A stretch of DNA of 64,000 nt from an uncultured Cryptobacterium sp. (lineage in GTDB: Bacteria; Actinomycetota; Coriobacteriia; Coriobacteriales; Eggerthellaceae), in assembly GCA_958410215.1 (NCBI GenBank), contig CATYOF010000011.1, positions 1 through 64,000 on the forward strand, in the 5' to 3' direction. The first letter of the stretch is position 1. Each line of letters starts with the position of its first letter. Below the pieces are notes generated by a model. It made no database searches. It was given only the letters and a program-made list of their open reading frames with translations, and was not told the DNA's origin. The position numbers were made by a program, and so were the translations under genes. Positions 7,669 through 16,911 of the stretch are shown one piece after another.

Positions 7669-10600
7669 ATGCTTCAGCTGCAGCATATTCATAAATCGTA
7701 TACTACTGGTGACTTTACCCAAGTAGCATTGAATGATATATCGGTTGCTTTTCGTGACAACGAATTCGTAGCTATTTTAGGACCATCGGGTTCAGGCAAA
7801 ACAACACTTTTAAATATTGTTGGTGGTTTGGATCATTACGATTACGGCGATTTGATTATTGATGGTATTTCTACCAAGGAATACAAGGATCGCGACTGGG
7901 ATACCTTTCGCAACAATCGGGTAGGGTTTGTTTTTCAAAGTTATAACTTAATTCCGCACCAGACTATTCTTGCTAATGTCGAATTAGCCCTTACGCTTTC
8001 GGGAGTTTCGAAGGAAGAGCGCCAAGAACGAGCGAAAAAAGCCCTTGAAGAAGTAGGTTTAGGCGAGCATATCAACAAAAAACCTAGTCAGTTATCTGGT
8101 GGTCAGATGCAGCGTGTAGCCATTGCGCGCGCTTTAATTAACGACCCTGAAATTCTTCTGGCTGACGAACCCACCGGTGCGCTTGATTCTAAAACCAGCG
8201 TGCAAATTATGGATTTGCTTACCGAAATTGCTAAAGATCGTTTAGTGATTATGGTTACGCATAATCCTGAACTTGCACAACAATATGCAACTCGTATTGT
8301 GAATTTAACGGATGGTGCAATTACTTCAGATACGGATCCGTTTGAGCCAACTGAAGAAGACATGCGTTTATCAGATAAGTCTATCCGCAAAACGCGCATG
8401 AGTTTTTTAACAGCACTGGGTCTTTCTTTTAATAATTTAATGACCAAAAAGGGCCGTACTATTATGACGGCATTTGCGGGTTCTATTGGCATTATTGGTA
8501 TTGCGGCTATTTTGGCGTTGGCTAATGGTGTGAATAACTATATTGCTAATGTCGAAGAAGAAACCCTTTCAGAATATCCTTTGCAAATTCAAAGTACCGG
8601 TTTTGATATGACTTCTATGATGGTGGGTGTTGCAGGGGAAAGCAGTGATTCTGCCAATAGTGAAGAAGGGGATGGGGCTGATCGCGTTAAGGTAATCAAC
8701 ATGATTACCAATATGTTGTCGAGTGTGACTTCGAACGACTTAGCTTCACTTAAAAAGTACTTTGATAGTGGGCAAAGCGGTATTGAACAGTACACTTCAA
8801 CAATTGAATACAGTTATGATGTAGTGCCGCAAATCTATAGCTCTGATACGGAAACCATTCATCAGGTGAATCCCGATACTTCGTTTTCTTCCTTAGGTAT
8901 TAGTTCCACGGTAAGCTCGAACAGTATTATGAGCGCCAGTATGAGCACCAATGTGTTCTACGAAATGCCTAGCAATCCGAATTTATATGAAAACCAATAC
9001 GACGTAAAAGCTGGTCATTGGCCACAAAATTACAACGAATGTGTTTTGGTTCTTACCAGTAATGGCGGTATTAGCGACTTCATGTTGTACACGCTAGGAT
9101 TGCGCGATTCAGAAGAATTAGAAAATATGGTGGAACAGTTTGCCGATGAAGAAGAGGTAACTGCTCCTGATGATATTACTGATCCCACATACGAAGACAT
9201 TCTGAATGTTACGTTTAAGCTGGTGAATGCAGCAGACTATTACGAATATGACAGTGGTTACGATGTTTGGCGTGATAAGACCGACAACGAAAGCTACATG
9301 CGCGATTTGATCGATAACGGTGAAGAAATAAAGATTGTGGGCATTGTGCAGCCGAAGGAAGATGCCAATGCTTCGATGTTATCTTCGGGTATTAATTATC
9401 CTGCGTCTTTGACTGATCATATTATTGAGCAGGCCTCTCAAAGCGAGATTGTGAAAGATCAGCTGGCAGATTCCGATACTAATGTGTTTACTGGTAAGCC
9501 CTTTGGTGAAGAAGATGAGGGCGATTCGAGCTTCAGCATGGATTCCTTATTCACCATTGATGGCAATGCACTTTCGGCTGCTTTTAAAATAGACGAAAGT
9601 GCGCTTACGGCAGGTTTGGGTGATATGAACTTAGATCTGTCGAACGTGAGTATTGATATGAGTTCACTACCAGCGTTTGATGCGTCTTCTATTCAGCCTG
9701 ATCCAAGCCAGATGGATATGGATAGTCTGACCAATATGTCGTTTGATTTAAGTGGTTTAAATATTGACCCTGCGGTTGACATTGATTCTTCGGTATTAGC
9801 CTCTTCGATGGCTGAAGTTATGAAGGGTTTTGGTGAATGGTACTGGGAGAACAATCCAAGTCAGTTTGATAACCTGAATACTGCTGTAAGCGCATACTTA
9901 TACTCGAGTGAAGTTCAGGGAAAGATTAAACAAGCAGTTGTAGATTCAATTAATAATTCTGATTCTCTTAACGACGATATTAAGAACCAAGTAAGTCAGC
10001 AGGTAGGGGATTCTGTAACGATTCAGGTTCAAGACCAAATTGCTAATGCTTTGGCTGCAGCCGTGCAGACGCAACTCACTTCTGCAATTCAGCAGTACAT
10101 GACGCGAGCAATTTCTACCACAATGTCTCAATTTGGTACGGCGTTACAGCAGCAACTTGGTGGTGCTATGCAGGCTCAAATGGCGCAACTTGCAACCAAT
10201 ATGGCTTCCGCTATGCAGGTTGATCCCAATGCAATGGCGAATGCCTTTAAGGTCAATATGGACGAAGAAAGCTTAGGCGAACTTATGATGTCCATGATGA
10301 CGGGCGGAGAAACTACCTATGACAGCAATTTGCGAGAGTTGGGTTATGCGGACAAGTCAGAACCTTCAGGTATAGATATTTATCCTACTGATTTTGAAAG
10401 TAAAGAGCACGTTATAGAAATTCTGGATTCCTATAATTCCCAAATGGAGGAAAGTGGCGAAGAGGACAAAGTTATTACTTATACCGACATCGTTGGTGCT
10501 CTGATGTCTTCGGTTACAACGATTGTCGATATGATCAGTTACGTATTGATTGCGTTCGTATCAATTTCCCTGGTGGTATCTTCCATCATGATTGGCGTGA

Positions 10601-10935
10601 TTACCTATATCAGCGTTTTGGAACGCCGCAAAGAAATTGGTATTTTGCGCGCAATTGGTGCAAGCAAAAAAGATATTTCGCATGTGTTCAATGCAGAAAC
10701 TATTATTGAAGGTTTGATTGCAGGTTTGTTAGGCGTTGGCATTACAGCACTGCTCTGTATACCAATAAGTGCACTTATTGAACTGCTTTTCGATGTACCT
10801 AATATTGCATCGTTGCCTGCAGGGGCTGCGGTAGTACTGGTTTTGATTAGCGTATTCTTAACGTTTATTGCTGGTCTTATTCCATCTTCTTCGGCAAGCC
10901 GAAAAGATCCGGTGGAAGCATTACGTAGTGAATAA
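7669..10935 (+). CDS. ABC exporter with fused ATPase and FtsX-type permease (MacB-like)
   Basis: A 1088-residue fusion. Residues 1-230 are an ABC ATPase: Walker A GPSGSGKT at 38-45, signature LSGGQ at 142-146, Walker B ILLADEPTG at 162-170. A membrane helix near 262-290 opens the permease, a very large extracytoplasmic part spans about 300-945, and three C-terminal helices (about 950-1085) with the ERRKEIGILRAIGA FtsX motif close it. Such proteins act as mechanotransmission or lipid/peptide/drug exporters. The extracytoplasmic part has a Gln/Ala-rich, probably coiled-coil stretch near 770-860. The TetR gene downstream may regulate it. Confidence 0.9.
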   Translation: MLQLQHIHKSYTTGDFTQVALNDISVAFRDNEFVAILGPSGSGKTTLLNIVGGLDHYDYGDLIIDGISTKEYKDRDWDTFRNNRVGFVFQSYNLIPHQTILANVELALTLSGVSKEERQERAKKALEEVGLGEHINKKPSQLSGGQMQRVAIARALINDPEILLADEPTGALDSKTSVQIMDLLTEIAKDRLVIMVTHNPELAQQYATRIVNLTDGAITSDTDPFEPTEEDMRLSDKSIRKTRMSFLTALGLSFNNLMTKKGRTIMTAFAGSIGIIGIAAILALANGVNNYIANVEEETLSEYPLQIQSTGFDMTSMMVGVAGESSDSANSEEGDGADRVKVINMITNMLSSVTSNDLASLKKYFDSGQSGIEQYTSTIEYSYDVVPQIYSSDTETIHQVNPDTSFSSLGISSTVSSNSIMSASMSTNVFYEMPSNPNLYENQYDVKAGHWPQNYNECVLVLTSNGGISDFMLYTLGLRDSEELENMVEQFADEEEVTAPDDITDPTYEDILNVTFKLVNAADYYEYDSGYDVWRDKTDNESYMRDLIDNGEEIKIVGIVQPKEDANASMLSSGINYPASLTDHIIEQASQSEIVKDQLADSDTNVFTGKPFGEEDEGDSSFSMDSLFTIDGNALSAAFKIDESALTAGLGDMNLDLSNVSIDMSSLPAFDASSIQPDPSQMDMDSLTNMSFDLSGLNIDPAVDIDSSVLASSMAEVMKGFGEWYWENNPSQFDNLNTAVSAYLYSSEVQGKIKQAVVDSINNSDSLNDDIKNQVSQQVGDSVTIQVQDQIANALAAAVQTQLTSAIQQYMTRAISTTMSQFGTALQQQLGGAMQAQMAQLATNMASAMQVDPNAMANAFKVNMDEESLGELMMSMMTGGETTYDSNLRELGYADKSEPSGIDIYPTDFESKEHVIEILDSYNSQMEESGEEDKVITYTDIVGALMSSVTTIVDMISYVLIAFVSISLVVSSIMIGVITYISVLERRKEIGILRAIGASKKDISHVFNAETIIEGLIAGLLGVGITALLCIPISALIELLFDVPNIASLPAGAAVVLVLISVFLTFIAGLIPSSSASRKDPVEALRSE

Positions 10936-10990
10936 AAAGTCTACTTCTTATAAGCTTCAATAGGCGGATAGGAAGAGTAAGTACTTCAAT

Positions 10991-11021
10991 AGGTGGGCTG
11001 GAAAACCAGCCCACCTTTTTT
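10991..11021 (+). terminator. Strong intrinsic terminator after the ABC exporter
   Basis: Perfect 11-bp GC-rich stem (AGGTGGGCTGG and its complement), an AAAA loop and a run of T. It ends the exporter transcript; the convergent TetR gene begins its 3' end 170 bases further on, across a stretch of degenerate short repeats. Confidence 0.9.
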
Positions 11022-11188
11022 GTGCTTCATTAAAAAGTCGAAGTCCCTTTTGGGTTATATGCCAAGGCTGATGACTTAGAAAGTTGACGACTTGCATTGA
11101 GCTAAAAAGTTGATTGCCTAGACGCATTAAGTCACAAAGCTGATTGCTCAGATGTGCTTTTATCTGGTATGCCACCTTGATAGAAGAG

Positions 11189-11761
11189 CTAATACAGTGC
11201 TTCTTTCAACAGGGATCGAAGCGTTTGATAGGAATTGTCGTTTGCGCGAAGAGCCTGATATATGGTGCCCCAAATAAAACGGGCCAGTGCTTTTGCACCA
11301 AGCTTTTGCAAAGCGGTTTGGTTTATAGCGGCATCCGATGTAATAACTGTTTCGAGGCTTTGGTAAATGTGTTCAAACGTAGCGTTTTCAGCTTGACGTC
11401 CTTTTTGTCGCGTTCGTGCATCAAGGGAAGAAACTTCGCCCAACCAATTGCTTCTAAACTGTTCCAAAGCGTGCTGCATAGTGGTGAAAAGTCGATCACA
11501 AAAATCCAGTAAGTTTTCTCCTGGTTGATAATTAAGGCAGCTTCTTGTTTCTTCGGAAAAGGCTATAGTGCGCCAGAATTTCATAATAACTTCCGTGATA
11601 AGAGCTGCTTTATCGGGGAAGTAGTTGTAGATGGTTCCTACGGCAACCTCGCATTCTTTTGCAATGGTACGGATGCTTAAGGAGGTGAGTCCTTCATTGC
11701 ATGCGTGATGATAAGCGATATCAATGATGGTGTTTCGCATTTGTGCGGGTCCTTGGGTCAT
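11189..11761 (-). CDS. TetR family transcriptional regulator
   Basis: A 190-residue repressor. The N-terminal helix-turn-helix spans about residues 22-46 (LSIRTIAKECEVAVGTIYNY), typical of TetR; the rest is an all-helical ligand-binding domain of normal length. It faces a divergent small membrane-protein gene, with tandem TGAACA-N-TGTTCA dyads between them, a classic self-regulated arrangement. It probably controls the divergent membrane protein and possibly the ABC exporter convergent with it. Confidence 0.9.
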   Translation of the reverse strand: MTQGPAQMRNTIIDIAYHHACNEGLTSLSIRTIAKECEVAVGTIYNYFPDKAALITEVIMKFWRTIAFSEETRSCLNYQPGENLLDFCDRLFTTMQHALEQFRSNWLGEVSSLDARTRQKGRQAENATFEHIYQSLETVITSDAAINQTALQKLGAKALARFIWGTIYQALRANDNSYQTLRSLLKEALY

Positions 11762-11904
11762 AACAGGTCCTTTTTGTTTTTTAATCCAATGTGTCGTTCT
11801 AGTTTGATTTGGCTAAGTGAACATCTCTGTGAATTGTTCAGGGAAAAAAGTTCCATAACAGCATAAATTCATCGATCGCAACAAGATAGTATTCGTTTCT
11901 CACT

Positions 11905-11940
11905 AGAATGAACAGTGTTCAGATGAACATTGTTCATTCT
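11905..11940. promoter_or_regulatory. Tandem TetR-type operator
   Basis: Two perfect 13-bp dyads, TGAACAGTGTTCA (11909-11921) and TGAACATTGTTCA (11924-11936), lie 15 bp apart centre to centre and are embedded in a larger dyad (AGAATGAACA ... TGTTCATTCT). A weaker pair of half-sites (TGAACA near 11818, TGTTCA near 11835) lies closer to the tetR start. The position between divergent tetR and the membrane protein gene fits autoregulation by a dimer pair. Confidence 0.8.
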
Positions 11941-12003
11941 ACGTTATGAATTGATAGGACAAGTAAAAGCTGTAATTAAAAGCAGTAAAGAAAGAAGCTC
12001 GCT

Positions 12004-12456
12004 ATGAAAGCTGAAGGAACGACTAAAAAGAACTTCTTGCAAGTTAAGAAACAAAATCTTCTTGTTATAGCTGCATTAGTTTGGATAGCGGCAGGCGTTA
12101 ATATCTTGCATATTGGTATAGAGGCCTATGGGGAAGGATACGTCACTCTTCCCAATGAGGTGCTTTCTTTAGCGGTGGGACTTGTTTTTTGGTTCGGAAC
12201 GTTTTATCGGTTAACCAAAAAGCACACCAACCGTATTGCTAATTATGAAAATCAACACCAGTATTTTTGGCATTTCTTTGATATGAAATCGTTTGTTATT
12301 ATGGCCATCATGATGACTGGTGGTATTGCCTTGCGCGTATCGGGTGTTGCGCCTTCCGTTTTTATTGCAGTGTTCTATACCGGACTTGGCACAGCACTTG
12401 TTTTGGCTGGTGTGCTTTTTGCAAAAAACCGTGTTACCTATGCGTTTACCAATTAG
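12004..12456 (+). CDS. Small four-helix membrane protein, TetR-regulated
   Basis: A 150-residue protein with a basic N-terminus and four hydrophobic segments (about 18-40, 50-67, 95-116, 122-142). I do not recognise a specific family. It is divergent from the TetR gene and lies directly downstream of the tandem operator, so it is the most likely direct target of that repressor and could be an accessory of drug or lipid efflux. Its last 4 bases overlap the convergent DUF6282 gene. SD-like AAAGAAAG precedes the ATG. Confidence 0.7.
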   Translation: MKAEGTTKKNFLQVKKQNLLVIAALVWIAAGVNILHIGIEAYGEGYVTLPNEVLSLAVGLVFWFGTFYRLTKKHTNRIANYENQHQYFWHFFDMKSFVIMAIMMTGGIALRVSGVAPSVFIAVFYTGLGTALVLAGVLFAKNRVTYAFTN

Positions 12457-13439
12457 CCCTCCATAAGGAATTCAGGATTTTCATGTGTCATAATCATAAG
12501 ATCATCAACGCTTATTCCGCCATCTAAGTATTCATCAATTTCACAAGCAAAACCTTTAACATGACGTAAGTCAGGGAACATTCCCATGTCGGATGACAGA
12601 ATATAATGCTTGGCGTCAATTTCATTGAAGGAGCTTAAAGCGCGTTCTTTGTCGAACTCATAGAAGGATTTTTCCATGTAAACACCCATATCGGCAAGTT
12701 CTTTTTGTTGTGCAATAGTGAGTTGACAGGAACGCCAATCAACATGGGTGAAAATCATTTTCTTCAAACCCATCTTTTTAGCTTCTTTAAAGAGCGCGAT
12801 TGATTCAAGCCAGCTCATATGTCCTGTTGCTAAGGCAATATTGTGGTCACGCGCAACTTCGATTACTTCGTACACCTCGGGCTTAAGGTTTCCTTCGTCA
12901 TCCAAAATATAAATGCCTATTGGGCGGGTAATTTCTGCATTAGGGTCTGCGTCGATGCCAGCCTCTCCGGAATGGGGGTAGGGAGCAAAACCACCCCAAA
13001 TGCTGTGTTGGTTGCGGGCGGAAGTGGTGGGGAACCAGATTAGCTTTGCGCCGCACTGCGCTGCGGTATCTACCGCAGTAGGGTTGATTCCACCAACGTT
13101 ATAGCCTAAGGTAAGTGAACCATAAGCAGTGGTTATGCCTTCGCCGCATGCTTTGGTAGCAAGCCAAGCACGATAAAACGTACCAAATTCGTGGTTCTTG
13201 ATGCACAGACCGCGCATTCCGGCTTCGCGTGCTTCAGTTACCAGTTCAAAATCGTTAACTACAAAACCATCAAGACCACCGTTAACATCGGCAGGATTAG
13301 GAGCAGGAGAACAATGAACGTGAAGGTCCCAAGCTCCTTCTAGAATTTGTTTGGCGGCATCTGATACCACATGGTCTTTGTAGTAATCGTTTTGGTTTGC
13401 TGCTAATACATGGTTTTCTGGTGAAACGGAAAATGTCAT
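12453..13439 (-). CDS. DUF6282 family protein, amidohydrolase-like metal-dependent hydrolase
   Basis: A 328-residue protein with an amidohydrolase-type N-terminal metal motif DLHVHCSPAP (about 38-47), a later GHMSW histidine and IFTHVDW, and a terminal SSDMGM aspartate. These are the metal ligands expected of the TIM-barrel amidohydrolase superfamily, and the overall pattern matches DUF6282 proteins. The reaction is unknown; hydrolysis of a cyclic amide, lactone or phosphoester is possible. It ends overlapping the convergent membrane-protein gene by 4 bases. Confidence 0.7.
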   Translation of the reverse strand: MTFSVSPENHVLAANQNDYYKDHVVSDAAKQILEGAWDLHVHCSPAPNPADVNGGLDGFVVNDFELVTEAREAGMRGLCIKNHEFGTFYRAWLATKACGEGITTAYGSLTLGYNVGGINPTAVDTAAQCGAKLIWFPTTSARNQHSIWGGFAPYPHSGEAGIDADPNAEITRPIGIYILDDEGNLKPEVYEVIEVARDHNIALATGHMSWLESIALFKEAKKMGLKKMIFTHVDWRSCQLTIAQQKELADMGVYMEKSFYEFDKERALSSFNEIDAKHYILSSDMGMFPDLRHVKGFACEIDEYLDGGISVDDLMIMTHENPEFLMEG

Positions 13440-13707
13440 TTTGGCCCCTCCAATCGCTTCGTCTGACTGAAATATGCAAACAAGAACATTAATCCCTATT
13501 GATCTGCCTTTATGCAGTTCGCTAATAACTATGGTAGTTCTTTTCTAGAGCAGTAATAAGAAAATGACCTGGGATTTTCCCTATTTGAAACGTTTTGGGT
13601 AAGGAATTAACAAAGTATCGAGTGAAAAGTAACAAACGAGTATCATTGAGAGCAAAGATTTTTCAAGAAATACGAGCAATTATGGCATACCATCTAAGGA
13701 GGCCTTC

Positions 13708-14238
13708 ATGCTAAACGAAACCATTCGCTCCATGTCAAAAGAACAGCTTTTAGAATTAATGGAAATTGATGCAAAAGATAGCGTTGCGCTGGACGGAGTA
13801 TGGTTTCAGTCGGTTGAACGAAAGTTTGGCATGGATGAAGCTATGTATCATGACCAAGAGGCATGGAAGCGTTTTTCTCCTGTTGAGGCACGTCGTATTA
13901 AGAAGTTTTTAGGACTTGGAGAACATCCTGGTTTGGAGGGCCTTGCGAAGGCGCTTCCGCTTCATATTGTTGATCGTGCGAACAAATGCGAGGTTATCAA
14001 AGAAGAGGGTAGAGTAATTAATCGTGTGATTGATTGTCGTGTGCAATCTGCTCGTGCTCGTAAGGGTATGGAATATCATCCCTGCAAATTAGCGGCTATT
14101 TATGAATACAGTTGCTTTGCTTCTGCTATTGATGATCGTATTGAGTGTCGTTGCTTGAGCTGCTATCCCGGCGTAACGGATAATACCTGTTCTTGTTCTT
14201 GGGAGTTCACGCTTAAAGAGGAAGCTTGTGATAATTAG
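13708..14238 (+). CDS. DUF6125 family protein
   Basis: A 176-residue protein with a helical N-terminal half (KEQLLELMEIDAKDSVALDGVWF) and a cysteine-rich C-terminal half (CRVQSARARKGM, then CRCLSC and CSCSWEF near the end). The pattern resembles DUF6125 proteins, which often occur as electron-transfer or small-molecule-associated proteins in anaerobes; the function is unknown. SD AAGGAGG precedes the ATG. It is divergent from the DUF6282 gene and followed after 51 bases by the zinc-ribbon protein. Confidence 0.6.
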   Translation: MLNETIRSMSKEQLLELMEIDAKDSVALDGVWFQSVERKFGMDEAMYHDQEAWKRFSPVEARRIKKFLGLGEHPGLEGLAKALPLHIVDRANKCEVIKEEGRVINRVIDCRVQSARARKGMEYHPCKLAAIYEYSCFASAIDDRIECRCLSCYPGVTDNTCSCSWEFTLKEEACDN

Positions 14239-14289
14239 ACGGGCATCGAATACACTTAGAGGACATAACACTTGTATTAAGGGGTTTCA

Positions 14290-15372
14290 ATGTACTGTTC
14301 ATTTTGCGGCAAGGAAATTGAAGATGGTGCACGGTTCTGCAACCATTGCGGTGCTCAACTTGAAACAGGCATGCAGGCAGGCGCTTCTGGTGATGCAGCT
14401 AGCGTTACGAGTGATGCAACCCAGGTAATGCCTGGCGCTGAATTTAACAGTGGGGCTACTCAGGTAATGCCTGAAGCTGAACATCAGAGCAATCCCACAC
14501 AGCAAATGCCTCAGACACCTCCTGCTCCAGATCCTAACCAGCTTGTTACGTCTTCTCCATTTGGTCCTGCTTCCAATTCTTTAGGAAATAATACTGCGGG
14601 AGGGACTTCTAGTGCTCCCGGGATGCCTGGTGCTCCTGGGATGACGGGCACTTCTGTGCAGAAGCAACCGCTTTCACGCAATGCAAAAATTGGTATTGCA
14701 GTTGGTGCTGGAGTGGTTGCCGTAGCAATTATTGTGGTGATTGTGTTAGCTGTGAGCGGGTTCTTTAATCAGTCTCAATCCGAACAGCCAGCTGAAGAAA
14801 GGGCTGCTGAGACGACTATTATAGACAAGACGGATTCGGTTGATCCGCCGAAGCAAAACGTAACCGAGCAGGATTCCTCTAGCTCTTCGAATTCAAATTC
14901 TGCTACCAATTCGCAGTCTGTAGTAAGCGATTCTTATACCTCATCTTCAATTGATGGGTATTCTACTTACACTAATGGACGATTTGGATATAGCGTTGCT
15001 TATCCTTCGGACTATGTGCTTTCTCAAGAATATGAAGATGGTTCTGGAGTAATTTTTACTAATGCTTCTCGCGATGACATGACTATTACGGTTTGGGGTC
15101 AAAATAACACGTATAGTGAAACGGCCAAATCCATGCTTTCCGGTTTTCAGGAATCCATTGGGGCAGAAGGTTACACGGCTTCGGGTGACGACTGGTTTGT
15201 GTATTCTTATGAAATGGATGGCCAAGTTGTGTATCTGAAAGAATACGTAGGTTCTGGAAGTATGGCCTGTATGAGTATTACGTATCCTAAATCTATGTCA
15301 GCGGAGGGTGATGCCATGGTTGAAACCATGGAGCCCACGCTAGAACCAGGTGATATTTCAGTTTCTCACTAG
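14290..15372 (+). CDS. Zinc-ribbon membrane-anchored protein with PsbP-like C-terminal domain
   Basis: A 360-residue protein. Residues 1-26 form a zinc ribbon (MYCSFCGKEIEDGARFCNHC). A low-complexity linker rich in Pro, Gly, Gln and Thr with repeated TQVMP units follows (about 40-125). One membrane helix spans about 137-160, and a Ser/Asn-rich linker leads to an extracytoplasmic domain (about 225-360, GRFGYSVAYPSDYVL) resembling PsbP-like or DUF domains of lipoproteins. The ribbon would be cytoplasmic. Function unknown. SD AAGGGG precedes the ATG. Confidence 0.7.
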   Translation: MYCSFCGKEIEDGARFCNHCGAQLETGMQAGASGDAASVTSDATQVMPGAEFNSGATQVMPEAEHQSNPTQQMPQTPPAPDPNQLVTSSPFGPASNSLGNNTAGGTSSAPGMPGAPGMTGTSVQKQPLSRNAKIGIAVGAGVVAVAIIVVIVLAVSGFFNQSQSEQPAEERAAETTIIDKTDSVDPPKQNVTEQDSSSSSNSNSATNSQSVVSDSYTSSSIDGYSTYTNGRFGYSVAYPSDYVLSQEYEDGSGVIFTNASRDDMTITVWGQNNTYSETAKSMLSGFQESIGAEGYTASGDDWFVYSYEMDGQVVYLKEYVGSGSMACMSITYPKSMSAEGDAMVETMEPTLEPGDISVSH

Positions 15373-15418
15373 AGAAAAATCTCTTATAGCTATAATCTTG
15401 ACGGTTAGGAGGTCGATG

Positions 15419-15679
15419 ATGACTGAATTAACTGCGTCGGTAGCTGAGGTTCGCGCTCGGTTTTCAAAACTTGCTTCATTGGTTAATGAAACAGGGCAGC
15501 CAATTACTGTTTTTAAAAACTCTAATCCTTGGGTAAAAATAGCACCTATTGTTGATACGTATGTTGATGCTATAGACGACGGTCTTGAAAAAGGATTTTC
15601 CGACTATAAAGCTGGTCGTTGTATTGAAGATGAACAAATTGATGAATTCTTTGATAACCTAAGGAAGCGCAATGGTTAA
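15419..15679 (+). CDS. Phd/YefM-type antitoxin, apparently orphan
   Basis: An 86-residue protein whose first 50 residues (TASVAEVRARFSKLASLVNE, then GQPITVFKNSNPWVKIAP) match the Phd/YefM antitoxin fold that binds DNA and neutralises a toxin via its C-terminus. Start: SD AGGAGG at 15407-15412 is 6 bases before ATG 15419; the adjacent ATG at 15416 is too close. A toxin gene normally overlaps the stop. Here an ATG does overlap it but the frame ends after 12 codons. Confidence 0.8.
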   Translation: MTELTASVAEVRARFSKLASLVNETGQPITVFKNSNPWVKIAPIVDTYVDAIDDGLEKGFSDYKAGRCIEDEQIDEFFDNLRKRNG

Positions 15680-15710
15680 GCTTATTGCGACTAATAAGGC
15701 TATATTCTGA
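15672..15710 (+). pseudogene. Possible start of a lost toxin gene (12 codons)
   Basis: An ATG inside the last codons of the antitoxin gene opens a frame MVKLIATNKAIF and then stops. The overlapping position is where a RelE/Doc/PIN-type toxin would start in a Phd operon. The frame is too short to identify, so this is a positional inference only. Confidence 0.3.
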
Positions 15711-15774
15711 TATCTTAATTTATTACGTTGGGTTTCTATCGGAAATCAGTCTTTGATGTTATCGAGGCATGGTA

Positions 15775-16809
15775 ATGGAAACGGTAAAAACGGCTGGCTC
15801 TTTTCCTAGAGATATTGAAGACAATATTCAGCAGTTGGCGGACGATCTGTTTGAAATAATGATTCCGTATCCTTATACCCATGCGCTTGTGAATACCTAT
15901 CTTGTTCGCGGTAACGATCGTGATTTGCTCATTGATTGTGGCGGTCCCGACAAAGAAGCACATGAGCTTCTTGTTTCATGTTTGGATGAACTTAGGGTAG
16001 ACCAGTCAAAACTCGATGTGTTTCTTACTCATTTACATGCCGACCATATTGGTGGTTTAGAAGCATTGTGGCATCCTAGGATGCGGGTGTTTGCTGGGGT
16101 TTCTACTTTAATGAAGCAGCACTGGGCAAACGATAATCGTTTTAATCTACTGTTTCCAATGCTTGAAGAATTTGAATCTTCTCGGGGTAATTCGGTAAAT
16201 GAAGAACAAGATTTTCCTGCTGCCTATTATCGCGTAACTATAGATCCCCCTATTACGCGTCTGCATGAAGGCAATGTGCTTCATTGGGGAAAGTATTCTT
16301 TTAAGGTTTTGCATACGCCTGGTCATGAACGTAGTGAATTGTCGTTATGGGATAAGGAAAAAGGAATATTATTTTCGGGCGATGCCCTTATTAAGGGTAC
16401 CAACAGTAATATGTATCCACAGGATTTAGAGCAAGATGATGTAGCAACGTACCTTGCCATGATTAATCGTATAAAACAATTGCCCGTACGGGTTGCGTAT
16501 GCAGGTCATGGAAGCGCGATGGACCATCAAGAATTTGTAGATGCATGCGATCACGCTATAGATCATCATAACCGACGGATTCGCGATGTTTTGCAGGTGG
16601 TAAAGAAAGAATATCGCAGCTTGCCAGAAATTACGTATTACTTCACGTATCAAGGAGAACGTCGTCGATGGGAAAAATACCCAGTCGCTTTTCATTGGAA
16701 TTTGATGGTAGAAATAACCGCGTATTTAAGCCATCTGGTATTAACTGGAGTAGTGGAAATGTGTAGAGAAAAGGGCAACTTGCTCTATAGGCTTTCTTCT
16801 TATGACTAG
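15775..16809 (+). CDS. Metallo-beta-lactamase-fold hydrolase
   Basis: A 344-residue protein with the MBL zinc motif THLHADHIGG (about 85-94), then HTPGHERSELSLW with its metal-binding histidine and FSGDALIKG with the bridging aspartate, and a terminal GHG histidine motif. The C-terminal 80 residues look like a helical winged domain (DVLQVVKKEYRSLPEITYYF) as in the LACTB2/glyoxalase II-like group. The substrate is unknown; thioester or RNA-type substrates occur in this group. Start: ATG 15775 has GAGG 7 bases upstream; ATG 15769 is in frame but too close to it. Confidence 0.85.
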   Translation: METVKTAGSFPRDIEDNIQQLADDLFEIMIPYPYTHALVNTYLVRGNDRDLLIDCGGPDKEAHELLVSCLDELRVDQSKLDVFLTHLHADHIGGLEALWHPRMRVFAGVSTLMKQHWANDNRFNLLFPMLEEFESSRGNSVNEEQDFPAAYYRVTIDPPITRLHEGNVLHWGKYSFKVLHTPGHERSELSLWDKEKGILFSGDALIKGTNSNMYPQDLEQDDVATYLAMINRIKQLPVRVAYAGHGSAMDHQEFVDACDHAIDHHNRRIRDVLQVVKKEYRSLPEITYYFTYQGERRRWEKYPVAFHWNLMVEITAYLSHLVLTGVVEMCREKGNLLYRLSSYD

Positions 16810-16911
16810 TTAAGCAACAAATCATGATTGCATGTCTTTGTTGTGAACGTAAAACACGAACAGGGATAACGTCTTGACTTAACATTTTGTGGTAGCACAA
16901 AATAGACAATG

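Noticed and set aside
8103..8492. Minus-strand open frame inside the ABC exporter gene
   Set aside because: Reverse-strand shadow of the ATPase coding region, with no SD and no plausible protein features.
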